Of a stretch of 64,000 bases of DNA, positions 22,760-34,800 are shown one piece after another. Within the stretch, counting starts at the first letter, position 1. Each line of letters starts with the position of its first letter. Source of the DNA: Quercus robur. Lineage: Eukaryota > Streptophyta > Magnoliopsida > Fagales > Fagaceae. Position numbers and translations under genes: made by a program. The DNA is taken from NCBI RefSeq assembly GCF_932294415.1, contig NC_065538.1, forward strand, positions 22,661,759-22,725,758. Direction: 5' to 3'. The notes below the pieces were generated by a model. The model had not been told where the DNA came from and searched no databases. It saw only the letters and a program-made list of their open reading frames with translations.

Positions 22760-24061
22760 GAGCATCAGCATTGGGGAATGTTAATGCTAAATCTAAAGGA
22801 AATTTAGCATTTTTAACCCCAAAATCATTTGCATCAGAGAATGGTAAACAGCACTATTGCAAAATTTTTTGCAATATTGCTACAGTACAATTCTATGTTA
22901 GAATTGTATTGTTCACAATATTGTAAAAAAATAATAATATATTATTATGTTTTTTCCCACGAAATCTTCTCTCTCTTCCTTCTCTGTTTCTTTGTTTGCT
23001 CTCTCCTCTCTTCAGACCCAAACACTATCGTTGAAGCTTCACCAAGCCTCTCACCCATCAATCTCCATCGCTGAAGCATCACTACCCACATCCACTGTCA
23101 CCACAGCCATAGCCATGACCATAGCCATAACCGCCACAGCCACCACCACCACCCACAACCTCAACCCCAACCACCATCAACCACCATAAGCCAAAACCCA
23201 CTCACCCACCCACCTGCCACCATCGTAAACCCTAACCCAAAATCAACCCACCACTAGCCACCACCACCACAAACCATACCCACCATCAACCAAAACCCAC
23301 TCACCCACCTACCTTCCATCACCGTGAACCCCAACCCAAAATCAATCTGCCACCAACACCGTAATCCATACCCATCCACAACCAACACCCAAAGCCACTC
23401 CGATCAACCCACGAACCCAACCGCAAAAATCAAACCCCAACCTAAAATCAATCCGCCACCAACACTGTAACCCATACCCATCCACAACCAGAACCCAAAG
23501 CCACTCCAATCAACCCACGAACTCAACCACAAAAATCAAACCCCAACCCAAAATCAATCCGCCACCAACACCATAACCCATATCCATCCACAACCAGCAC
23601 CCAAAGCCACTTCGATTAACCCACAAACCCAACCACAAAAATCAAATCCCACCAAAATCAATTGAAACCCAACAAAATTAAAACTGACCGAAAATCGATC
23701 CACGATCCACCACAGAGACCCACGATCCACGATCCATCGCCCAACCACACCCAGCACCAGAGAGACCCACAAACTTGAGAGGCAGTCAGGCATAGAGAAA
23801 GGGAAATGGAGGGGTAGAGAGAAAGTGACAAAGAGTATGGGAGAGAGTGAAAAAAAGATGAAAAAAATGATGAAATTCTAGCAATCTGAAAAAAATGTAG
23901 CGGTTGGAAATAAACAATAAAGAATGATTAAAAAATAATATTTTAATAAAAATAGAGTTTTGGGGTGTAGGAGAAATGGTAAAATGGTATGGTATAATGA
24001 TAAAGTGGTGTTTTAGAATGGTAAAATAGAGTAGCATTAGCATTCTCCAATGTTAATGCTC
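22760..24061. mobile_element. PIF/Harbinger-type non-autonomous element downstream of HSP70 (1302 bp)
   Basis: The ends are GAGCATCAGCATTGG and the reverse of the right end GAGCATTAACATTGG, with a TTA duplication at 22757-22759 and 24062-24064. The inverted HSP70 copy has the uninterrupted site near 8385-8390, giving base-level proof of insertion. The interior contains a hairpin-forming segment (about 22862-22925), CT-rich and CCA-rich low-complexity DNA, and a 106-bp tandem repeat. No transposase is present; predicted Pro/Ser-rich frames are low complexity. Confidence 0.88.
23344..23660. repeat. 106-bp tandem repeat, three copies, inside the Harbinger element
   Basis: Units start at 23344, 23450 and 23556, each beginning AATCYGCCACCAACAC and containing CCATCCACAACC and CCCAAAGCCACT; the third is slightly diverged. 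The contiguous, spacerless copies exclude a CRISPR array. Confidence 0.85.
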
Positions 24062-24162
24062 TTACAGAGATGCAAGTTCTTTCTTTAGCAAATTGGGATA
24101 TATTCAAGTCATCTGTTATTATGAGTTGTAATGACCCTTTCAAAGTTAAGCATAACCATTAA

Positions 24163-25214
24163 GAGCATTCACACCCGGCATGCCATATGCCATATGTAGG
24201 GTGCATTTAGCATTTTTGCCAAAAATCTCCCCCACATCCGGACTGGTAAAAGCCAAGTATTGCAAATTTTTTTACAATTGTGCTATAGTGCAATTCTATA
24301 GAATTGCACTGTAGCACAATTCTAAACTTAAATATTATTATATAATTCTCTCCCTCTCTTACTTTTTATTAAATAATTCCAACACTTTCTCTCTCTTCTC
24401 TCTCTTTCTCTCTCTCTCGTAACTCTTCTCTCTTCCTTCTCTCTTCAGACCCAAAACCCATAGCCACCACACTTTATCTGTTCTCTTCTCTTTTTCTCGT
24501 TGCAGATCAGTCTTGTTGACAGCGGCGACGTGCTTGCTTTCTCCCTTCCTGGTTGACGGCAGCAACATGGATTGGTGCGGTTGTGGGTTTGGGTTCGATG
24601 TGGTGGTTGATCGAGTGTGGTGGTGGTGTGGTGGTTGATCTGTGTGGTGGTGGTGTGGTGGTTGATCGGTGTGGATTGGTTGGTTTGGTGGTGGTGTGGT
24701 GATTGATGATGGTGGAGCTGTGGAGGTGGGGTTGTCGTGGGTGGTGAAGGGGTGGGTTTACTGGCATGGGTCTGGGTTTGCTGTCATGGGTTTGGGCTTG
24801 GGCTTGTCGTGGGTCTAGGTTTGTGTTTACCACTGTGGGTTGTGGGGACTGGGTTTATTTATTTATTTATTTTTTTTTTTTTTTGGTGTTGAAGGTAGAT
24901 TATGGGTTGCTGCTGCTGCTGGTGGTGTCAGGTGTGTGTAGTGCAGCGGTGGTGGGCTTATGGTGATGGTGGTTTCAGTAAATGTTGTGGTTGTTGTTGA
25001 ACAGAAAGAATAAGAGAGAAAGGGTAAATAATGTGTTGTATTGTAAATGATGGTAATTTTGGGATATATTATTTTATTGTGTATAAATATTATTTTAATG
25101 AGTAGAATAGGAAAATAAAAGTTAAGAGTGTTGTAAAATGGTATGGTATAAATGATAAAGTAAATTTTGAGCTAGAAAAATAAAATAGTTTGTAAATTGC
25201 TGATGCGAATGCTC
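24163..25214. mobile_element. PIF/Harbinger-type non-autonomous element (1052 bp)
   Basis: The ends are GAGCATTCACACC and the reverse of the right end GAGCATTCGCATC, with a TAA duplication at 24160-24162 and 25215-25217. The inverted HSP70 copy has the empty site near 8291-8296. A near-perfect palindrome of about 46 nt lies at 24276-24321 (arms containing GTGCAATTCTATA). The interior is rich in GGTGGTGTGGTTGAT-like minisatellite DNA. No transposase. Confidence 0.88.
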
Positions 25215-25394
25215 TAATACAAGAAAGCATACAGCTTAAATCCATTGGAGGCTTTTAGCGGCTAGCTTACTACAATCATATACATTGAAGAAGTGGGTTC
25301 TTTCTGTCCTTCACAATAGTTTGTTTGGTAAGAGCCTAATTTTACATTTTAGCTTATTTGCTTGGGAAATGTTTTTAAAGTCTCGTATATTTTA

Positions 25395-26462
25395 GGCAAA
25401 ACTATAATATTGGTCCCTTAAGTTTGAAGTGTGTGCAATTGGTCCCTCAAGTTTTCAAAACGAGCAATATAAGTTCTTTTACTAATTGTCATTAACGATG
25501 TTACTTATGTGGCTAACGGAACAATGACTTGGCATTTTATTTTAATGATGTAGCATATTTTTAATTAAAAAATTACAAACTAAAATTACACGTGAGGAAC
25601 ATTATTTACCAAATTAAAAATCTATTTTCTACCAATTGTAAACACCCAGCCACGGCTCAAAAAAAAAAAAAAAAAAATCCAACCATCAGACAGAGAAGGG
25701 GAGAGAGGGAACAACAAACCCTAGCCGTCACAACGCTACCATACTGCAACGCTATTATGTCACCCTTTCCAAAATTGCAATGCTACCATACACGCAATGA
25801 TTTAAATCATGTCTAGTGGAGAGGAGGCCCATCTTGAGATTCGGATTAAACAAGTGTCTAGTTAGGTAGGCATTTCGATGAAGTGGGAAAGTCACATAGT
25901 GATCCTTATAGAACAATTATATAGAAAATTCTCTATCTACAACAACATGGGGAACAAGAAAAGCGAGAAAACCATTTGATCCTAGCAGGCTTTGAGGACA
26001 TTTATGGTTTTAGAGGCTGCAATTCTGTAGCGGCTGCTTCTGGGGTTGCTGGAGATCCAATTCCAATATCCTGGGGCTATTTACTACACTATCACCTACA
26101 TAACTGGAAAAAACTAATCTATCATTGCATCTGCTAGGGCTTGTTCTTCCCTTTCTCTGCCTCGTGGCTGGGTGTTTTTTTTTTTTTAAGCCGTAGCTGG
26201 GTGTTTACAATTGGTAGAAAATATATATATATATTTTTTAATTTGGTAAATAATGTTTCTCACGTGTAATTTTAGTTTATAATTTTTTAATTAAAAAAAT
26301 GCCTCATTTTTAAAACAAAAAGCCAAGTCATTGTTCCATTAGCCATATAAGTAACATTGTTCATGGTAGTTAGTAAAATGATTTATATTGCTCATTTTGA
26401 AAACTTGAGGGACCAATTGCGTACACAAGATAAACTTGAGGGACTAATATTGTAGTTTTGCC
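25395..26462. mobile_element. Mutator-like long-TIR element (1068 bp)
   Basis: The left end GGCAAAACTATAATATTGG and the reverse of the right end GGCAAAACTACAATATTAG begin inverted repeats of about 270 bp (to about 25660 and from about 26180). It is related to the element at 9405-10610 by the repeated GGTCCCT-AAGTTT blocks. The unique centre is only about 500 bp with no clear coding content, and no flanking duplication was recognised. The right repeat has a small extra T-run with an 11-bp direct repeat (GCTGGGTGTTT). Confidence 0.78.
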
Positions 26463-28476
26463 AACATGAGGAAGAGTGTAGAGGGAATGGAGAGATATAG
26501 CAACCCAGATTGACGATTTGCACTGCACTTATCGCCGCAACCTCTATGCTAGAGACATTGACGCTGAATGGATTGATGCCGAATGGCTCACTGCTCATCA
26601 ATAGGAGTTCCAATGGACTGCCAGAGTAAAAATAAGAGAGCAGGGATAACTAAGAAGGCCAGAAGGGAGAGTAGTTGTGAGAGAGGGAGAGATAGCATGA
26701 GAGGGACTAAGGTCAAAGGTAGTGAAAGTATCGACTAAAGCATCGGGTAAAAGTGAGAGCAAATATAAAATATTTTACCAAAATTTTTAGTGTAAAATAT
26801 TTTACATAAATTTGTCTAGTTTGATTTAGTTGACTGAAAATATTTACTGGAAAACAAACACAGTAAAATAAGAAAATATTTTTCAAAAAATATTTTGTAT
26901 CAAAACAAAAGAAGTGTAAGCTCAATTACCGAAAAGGCATTAAAAAAAGAATACTGGTTTCATGAAGTGGGCTTGACGGCAAGCTTTGTTCCTGTTAGTG
27001 AGTTTCCACCAAGGCCCTTGATGGTGACTGGTTGAATAGCATGGCCTTGGTTTCAGAGCAACTGATTACCTTTTTTCAGTTTTAGTTTGGAGGAAGGGAT
27101 GCTTGGGTTTTTTTATCTTTTGCATGGATCTTGGCATGCCATGTGGGGAGCTGGGTTTTTTTGACGGTATATGGATCTTCATTTAGGTGATGACACATGG
27201 ATGGGAGCTCCATTTATGATCTTTACGAAAATTTGGACCATAGTTTGCCAAAAAAAAAAAAAAAAAAAAAAGAAAAGAAAACGGTGATTCAAACAACACC
27301 TTCAACCAATAAGCCTCTTGTTAAGTAATACAAGTAATTGTAAAAAGAGGATGAAGTGCTACTGGATAAATTTTAGGTTTATATCTTACCCAAAAAAAAT
27401 TAAAATTTTGTTGAGGGAAATGTTTAAAATTTGAATATTTGACTTATTCTTAAGTATATTAGTTTTCTTAATCCATAGGAGCCAAACAATTATATGAATA
27501 ATTTCATTATAGTAATGTAATATATATATATATATATATTTTGTTGAAGTCATAAAGTGATTAAGAAAATGAAAGAGAGAAAAGAGTAAATAAGAAGCAA
27601 AAAAAAAAATTAAATTTAAGTTGGTTCAACCTCAGCCTCACGGCCTATGTTCATAACAGAAAGTTCTTGACGACTACATTTTTACTATTGAACTTTTATT
27701 TACAATGACCTCAGTCGTACAAGGTTCATATATAAACTCTAAAGTAACTCTAGGGTTAATATGCTTGTTCTAAAAGTATATAAATCTACATAGGTTTGGG
27801 TCTTTTAGGCCATGATAACAGTTTAGTCATCTTGGGCAATGAAATCTCTAATATTGACAAATATACAAATGTATGTGTGTCTATAACAAATATCAAATTT
27901 ATTTTATATTTCATAGTATGAGTCACTATTTATCATCTCTAGTTACTAATAACTAATTTGTGCAATGGACACTAAAGAAGATATAATCTTTTTGGGTTGG
28001 ATTGCCTCATCCAATAAAACATTGAGTCCTAATTAATTTAAACTAACATAGTTTAGTATTATTTGTAGCTCTAAAAATCAAGTTAATAATATATATATTA
28101 GTATGATGATGTGAAAAACATGTGGGCTTTTAAAAACTTATGTGGTAATAATATAAGAAGTAAAAAAAAAAGGTCAAAATCTTTCATTTTATATTAAAGA
28201 AACTAGCCTCTAGTTTGTGCAATGAACGAAAAATTAACAAGAAGATATTTATATGTGATACTATTTACTTAATAAGTAATAAATATAAAAAGTTAAATTA
28301 GAGAATTTGTAGAACACATGCTTATTGATTCAGACATCCAATTCCTTCGATTTGAATTATCAGGAGGACATACTATATTTAATTAATCCACCATTAAATT
28401 AACAATAAATAAAAAGCAGTTTTTTTAGAATTCGTTTAGTATTAATTGTTTGATACAAAATGATGTAAGCTCAAAT

Positions 28477-28533
<57 letters not shown>

Positions 28534-29420
28534 AAGTAAAATAATTAACAAAAATAAAACATTGGAACTTTTTTTTTTGGTTGGAGAATCAAATACATTG
28601 GAACCTAATTAAATTCGATTAGTATAAGTGGAATGCTATTTCACTATTCATAAGGGCAACTCACTAAAGTTTGGGTCAATTTCAAACAGCCCCTATATTA
28701 TAAATTGATAATATAGGAATTTATTTGAAATTAACCAAAATCTTAGGGGTCTTTTTTATAATTTTCTCAAAAGACAATGGCCAGATAAAATAATTGTCCA
28801 AAAGTGTCAACCCAATGAGGCGGTATGTGTTGTATCCAATATATGTAAATATTGGTTCACAATGTATGATTGCCACACACTTTTAAGATCCATAAATTGT
28901 GGGTGGGTGAGATTTTTTTAAAGGAAAACATGCGTGCACACACAAAAGAGATAGAAAATGGGGTTTTAACATAATGACACATTACAAATTTCACTGAAAA
29001 GGCATAATAAGTTTTAAAAGAAAGTGACAAGTTATACTATACATAGTATATACTATTGATTAAGTAATGTGAATGAGAAGTTACATGTATTGAAAACATA
29101 ATATACTTGTTCTAATGAAAAAAAGCAATCATCATAGAGTGAATGTTATATTTTAAATTTTATTGTACAGTATTGTGTCTTTAAAAAAAAAAAAAAAAAA
29201 CTATACCGATTAACACAAACTTCGCTTTATAATGTCATATAAAAACTAATCCGATAATTTATTTACCATTTTTTCCCCTTGAGATTCCTTAGAAGTTTGG
29301 GTTATTATATCACATGGGTTTGTTTGAAATGGCAAGTAATTAATAGCATGAAAATTTGAGAATGGCTGTATTTCATTTCAATACAAAGCTATCAAATGAA
29401 TAAAATCATGTTATTATACT
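26463..29420. other. Gene-free AT-rich DNA with one interspersed repeat copy
   Basis: No gene seen. 27410-27770 is a diverged direct copy of 39923-40760 (without the hAT there). Simple repeats are (TA)n at about 27522-27540 and (TA)n(GA)n at about 28478-28528. Poly(A) tracts occur at 27248-27270 and 29181-29199. Confidence 0.65.
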
Positions 29421-30255
29421 CAGGGGTGGCTCAACATAATTTGGGGCCTAAGGCGAAAAATTTATGTGAGGCCTTTAATATGTAACTATTAATTAAACAA
29501 AATTATTTAATACTAATTAAACTAAGATTAATTTGATACATTAAACACATAAATAATACAACTAGACTAATGTTAATTTCATATAGAGAATTGAATATCA
29601 TAGTTGAATTATAAATATTAATAAAAAGAAATAAAAATATATTACGATTGAAAAAGATACTTTATTTTGGATATAAGACGAAGTATAGTTAAATAAAGTT
29701 GTAATCTAATTTTTAATTTTATATTTTGATTTTAAGAGAGAGAGAGATAGATATTATTTGGTGTATGGCTTTGTCAGATATTAGTTTACAAAAATCAAAG
29801 TCTCAAACTATCAAGGGAGATTAATCTATAATTGATGATTTAACACATTTGCAACATCTTTTTGAAATATTTTAGGGTTTCAATTGAGTTAAGGTTCTAT
29901 TGGTTTCGTAATTTGAGAGTCTTAATAGAAATGAAAAAGAAAAATGCGCTAATTTAAAGCACTATAAAATGTTCAAAATATAATATGACATTGTCTCTCA
30001 TTGATGAATTTCATCAATTTAACTAATGAATGTTTATATCACTTTTTTGTAATTAATAACATGACAATTTGTAAACCAATAGTAAAATTTGTAGTATCCT
30101 TAACATCACTAATAAAAAAAATGTGCAACCTTTAGAAAATATATATATAGTTTTATAAAAATTTAGGCCTTCAACTATGGAAAGTGAGGCCTTTTTTCCT
30201 AAGAAAATTTTTGTTTTTTGGTGGGGCCTTAGGCCTAGGCCTTGAGCCGGCCCCG
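29421..30255. mobile_element. Non-autonomous hAT element (835 bp)
   Basis: The inverted ends are CAGGGGTGGCTCAA and the reverse of the right end CGGGGCCGGCTCAA. A perfect 8-bp duplication ATTATACT lies at 29413-29420 and 30256-30263. The interior is AT-rich with AGGCCTT blocks near the ends and no coding frame. A (CTT)n microsatellite follows at about 30277-30301. Confidence 0.9.
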
Positions 30256-30602
30256 ATTATACTCCGCTCCTCTTTTTCTTCTTCTTCTTCTTCTTCTTCT
30301 TTTTATTATTTTATTATTTTTTTATTTTCTGCAGAGGAATACCCCGCTTCTTTTGATATTTCATCTAGCCAATACAATGTTGTACGTACTATATACAGAA
30401 AGACTCTTACTATATGAATAATATTAGGTTGCGTATTCCATACGCTCGCTTAATATGGAAACAAAAATAACAGCGAAAGTATATAGCAAGCCATGGATAT
30501 TTGAAGGTGTATTTTTTTTTGGGGGCCAGTGCATATCTGAAAATTAATGAGTGATAAATAATCCCATCTTTACTAAAACCTATTCAAATCTTTGCTAAAA
30601 CC

Positions 30603-30810
30603 TATATAAACCCAACTTATATCACTCATTTCTTGCATATTAAAAAGCAAAGGAAAAAAAAGAAAAAAAAAAGAGAAGAAGATGGTGTACAACGTTTCAT
30701 TCCTAGATCAATATGGTGGGTGGTCCTTGATCTATATTGGCAGATATTTGTACGCAAAGATTTCTGCATCAAAGGCTAGTAAGTGGAATGTTGTTGTTGG
30801 TGGTGGCTAG
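30603..30810 (+). CDS. Possible small host ORF (42 aa), stopped by a hAT insertion
   Basis: A TATATAAA at 30603-30610 lies about 72 bp upstream of an A-rich leader and an ATG at 30682. The frame reads MVYNVSFLDQYGGWSLIYIG and continues to residue 42, where the first three bases of the hAT element (TAG at 30808-30810) supply the stop. Without the element the frame would run about 20 codons further. No family is recognised. It may be chance; the TATA-to-ATG layout is the only support. Confidence 0.25.
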
Positions 30811-31600
30811 GGGTGGCAATTTTTATCCATATCCATGAACCCGCACATTACTCACCTTATTTGGATAAGTCTTAACCCAACCCATTTGAGTATTTGGGTT
30901 AAATGGATAAAAACCCATTTGGGTATTTAATTAGATGAGTCTAAATGGATAAATCCACTGATACCCACTAAACCCATCTAAAATTTAAAATTAAATTTTT
31001 AAAAAATAGAAATTTCTTTATCTATTCTCCAATTTTCTTGCCAGCCAAACAAGAGGCTAATAATTACGAAATGCTTTTCTTAGGCAATACTAATAACAGT
31101 AAAAAATTTTACTAGACGAGTTCAATTCAGTACACTTTCCAAACTCCAAATCGCCATAAAACACTACTCTCAAAAAATTCCACTTTTCTTTCTTTTCCTC
31201 CATTTCCTCAGCAACCAAAGACTCATATTAAACCAAAACAAAGCAAAACCGAAGGCTATTCTCTCCCTCAATTTTCTCAGCAGCCAAGCCAAACAGAGCG
31301 CAAGAACAACTCTATTGACTATTAAAACTCAAACTTTCCTTTTTCTTTTTCCTCAATTTTCTTTGCAACCAAATAGCAAAAAAAAAAAAAAAAAAAAAAA
31401 GGAAGAAACAGAGCTAACAGTTGGCGGAGGTGGAGGCGACTAAGCAATGGCGACTTCGGCATGATTGTGTGGCGGAGGAGTGGAGAAGATTTGAAAGGCG
31501 GAGGAGGAGGGAGGAGTGGGGTGGTAATTAGGGTTTTGGTGGAGGACAAAATGGTCTTTTGGCGGCATTTATGACCCAACCTGCCCATTTGCCACCCCTA
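30808..31600. mobile_element. Non-autonomous hAT element (793 bp)
   Basis: Perfect inverted ends TAGGGGTGGCAA and TTGCCACCCCTA, with a perfect 8-bp duplication GTGGTGGC at 30800-30807 and 31601-31608. The interior has CCCATTTGGGT-like subterminal motifs, CT/GA-rich DNA and a poly(A) run at 31378-31400. There is no transposase. Confidence 0.92.
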
Positions 31601-31609
31601 GTGGTGGCA

Positions 31610-31782
31610 TATCACCATGGAGGTGTTTTAAAACGCTGCTAAAGGGTATAGCAGCGTTTGCAATGGACCTATAGTGGCGTTTTGGTAAAACGCCGCTATA
31701 GGTTTATAGATTGCTTTTGTGGCGTCATTATAGCCGAAAAGGATCTATAGTGTTGTCAACTAGTCCTTGTTTTTTTGTAGTG
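31610..31782. mobile_element. CACTA-type terminus (one end only)
   Basis: The segment ends TTTTTTTGTAGTG, the reverse of a CACTACAAAAAAA terminus, and carries subterminal repeats around AACGCCGCTATAGG and CAGCGTTT. The matching left end was not found, so the element is truncated, or its other end was lost through the neighbouring hAT insertion. The full LINE starts one base past its edge. Confidence 0.6.
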
Positions 31783-31795
31783 GCTACATGATGGT

Positions 31796-31836
<41 letters not shown>

Positions 31837-31858
31837 GTAAGAAAGGGAGATAATAAGA

Positions 31859-34800
31859 TTAACAACAAACAAGTCTATTACAACAAAAGCCAGCCTCATC
31901 AAGGGCTAGCAAGCTAACCACCACAGGCGGTGGTTCAACAAAAACAACAAAAGAGGAAACAACACTTGATCCCATTCTAGCTAGTGCATCAGCACATTGA
32001 TTTGCTTCCCGATATACATGCTGTATCCGTTTGTTAGGAATTGTTCTGTAAAGGCTCCTGCAATCAGACAATAAAGGTTCCATTAACAAATTTGGCTTAT
32101 CACAAGATAGCAACTGAACAACACTTGAAGCATCTAACTCTACAATCAAGTTACAAAGTCCCAATTCCTTGGCAATGATAAGGCCATCTCTAAGGGCCCA
32201 TAATTCTGCAGTAAAACTGTTAGTAGTCCCCAAAGCTCTGCTGTAACCTTCGATCCAGTGACCAAGATGATCCCGAATCACACCTCCTCCACCTGCTCTG
32301 CCAGGATTGCCTAAAGCCGAGCCATCCGTATTGAGTTTCGCCCACCCAAGAGGAGGTTTCTGCCAAGCAACAGAAATGCAGATTTTGGAAGGATGAAATT
32401 TTGTTTTCATACCAATGGAGAAAAACTCAGCATTGCTCTGTACACATTTCTTAACGAGGTTTGGATTTTCTTTCCCCGTTCGGAAAATAACCTCATTCCT
32501 GTGAGTCCATAACTGCCAAATGCTCATGATAAAAATAATTTTCCACGGAATGCCTAGGAACTTTGAGCTAACTTCCGTTTTGCAATTAACAAACAACCAC
32601 TCCCCTAACGGTTTATTAAAAGAGTCCACCAGGCAGAGGGGAAAATCCAGTTTTTGCCAAAGTTCCACAGCTATCTTGCAGCCCCGAAACACATGCTCAA
32701 TAGATTCAATATCAGCATTGCAAATGGGGCAGTAGGGACTGAGATTAAAACCCCTTGAACCCAGGATTGTGCAAGTGGGCAGGCTGTTGTGAAGACAGAG
32801 CCATAAAAAGAAAATAATTTTTGGAGGAGCGTCCAACTTCCATATCCACGATTCAAAATCAGTCCTCGGGTTCAAAGGATTTAAATCCCTTGCTAAGAGA
32901 TAGGCAGACCTTAAAGAGAACCGGCCATCTTTAGAAAAAGCCCAGGCAAGAGAGTCTTGAGTGTTTGGATTGTTTGAGAATGGGACTGCCTTAACCTCTT
33001 CAATGAGGTCATGAGGTAACTCAAAGGAGAGATTATGCAGAAGCCAACCAAGAGAGACATTGTGGCATTGATGCACTGTTAAAACTTCTTCATTTCTTGC
33101 AAGTGGACCATGAATTTGGCTTCGAATGGTACCCATGGGGAGCCAGAAGTCCTGCCAAAAATTCACAGACATACCATTACCAATAGTCCATTTGAGACCT
33201 CTCACATAAACCGGACCACCAGCCTTACATGCAGCCCAGATTTTTGAACAAGGCCTATTCCTGCCCACCTCAGTCAACCTATTGGGAGTTAGGTACTTTT
33301 TTGACAACAGCTGCGCCCAAGGAGACTCATTCTCATTAGCAATTCTCCAACAAAGTTTTGCAAGGAGAGCTTGATTCCTATATCTCATTTGGTACAAACC
33401 CAGGCCTCCCCAATCCTTAGGCATGGTAACCGTGTGCCAATTAACCAAGTGGAGTTTCCTCTTCTCATCTGTTGAACCCCAAAGGAAGTCTCTAACAAGT
33501 TTATCGATGGCATTGCAAACTTTAATAGGCAAAGAATGACACTGCATATAATAGTCAGCTATAGGAGCTGCAGCTGACTTAATTAAAACTAACTTCCTAG
33601 CTTTGGACAGAAGTTTAGAGCGCCAGCCAGCCAATTTGTTTTGGACTCTTTCAATCACAAAATTAAAAGCATCACCATTCCTACCTTGATGAAGTAGGGG
33701 AAAACCCAAATACCTTCCCAAATTTTGGGTTGCAACCATTCTAAGTTTTCTGCAGATAGACCTTTTCTTTCTACCAGAAACATTTGGAGAAAAAAAGATT
33801 CGTGATTTGTTAACATTTATTCTTTGACCAGCCACATTGCAGAAATTGTCCAAGACCTCCAAAATTGCATCACAGTTCTTGGCGTTAGCCTTGGCAAAAA
33901 GCATTAAATCATCAGCATAAAATATATGAGAAAAGCTCGGACCATTTCTGGATGCCTTGATCCTATCCCATCTCTTTTCCTCACAAAGGGCAGAAATATG
34001 AGCTCCCAAGAATTCCATACAAAGCAAGAACAGGTAGGGGGAGATGGGATCTCCTTGCCTAATACCCCTTGAGGGTTGGAATGAGTCTAGTTTGTTACCA
34101 TTAAATAGAATGGCTGTTGATGTAGACGTCACACAGCTCATGATCAGGTTGACAATGTTAGGGGGGAAGCTAAAATGTTCCAAGACCATTTTAATGAAAC
34201 TCCATTCCAATCTGTCATAAGCCTTTTCAAGATCAATCTTAACTACCATGAACCCCACTCTCCCTTTTTTGCTCTTCAAGGAGTGGATAAGCTCTTGGGC
34301 AATAATGACATTGTCTGAACCTCTTCTACCAGCAAGGAAGGCAGATTGCATGGGAGAAATTAAGGAAGGGAGGAGAGGCTTCAGTCTATGTACAAGAATC
34401 TTTGTGATAATCTTATAGATGGTAGTACAGAGGCTAATGGGTCTGTAATGGCTCACCAACTCCGGGCCAATCTGCTTTGGTATAAGGGCAACTAAGGTTT
34501 GGTTAAGATAGGCGGGGATTCTTTGGGTAGCAAAAATCTCTTTCACTTCCCTTTTAACTGAATCACCAACCAAGAGCCAGAACCTTTGGAAGAAACCCGC
34601 ATGGAGGCCATCAATACCAGGTGCTTTAAACGGTTTCATGGATTTAAGAGCAACCCAGATCTCAGCATCAGTGGGGGGTTGGGCTAAAAAATGTGTGTCT
34701 TCCTCAGCCAAAGAGGCACACCAGTTAGAATCCCAATCTGGGTTTAAAGGGCAGTAAACTTGCTCAGATTGATATAGTTTATGGAAGTATTCCACAAAAA

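Noticed and set aside
22947..23189. Ser/Thr/Pro-rich frame and neighbouring Asn/Pro-rich frames
   Set aside because: They lie within a Harbinger element in CCA-rich low-complexity DNA; no conserved domain.
23344..23660. CRISPR-like direct repeats
   Set aside because: The repeats are 106 bp, contiguous and lack spacers; they are an ordinary minisatellite in a plant transposon.
24507..24833. 108-aa His/Pro/Thr-rich minus frame
   Set aside because: Reading of GGTGGT minisatellite DNA inside a Harbinger element.
26160..26205. Another tail-only insertion (11-bp GCTGGGTGTTT repeat around a T-run)
   Set aside because: The opposite inverted repeat of the element also has an A-run at this place, so the insertion event is ambiguous.
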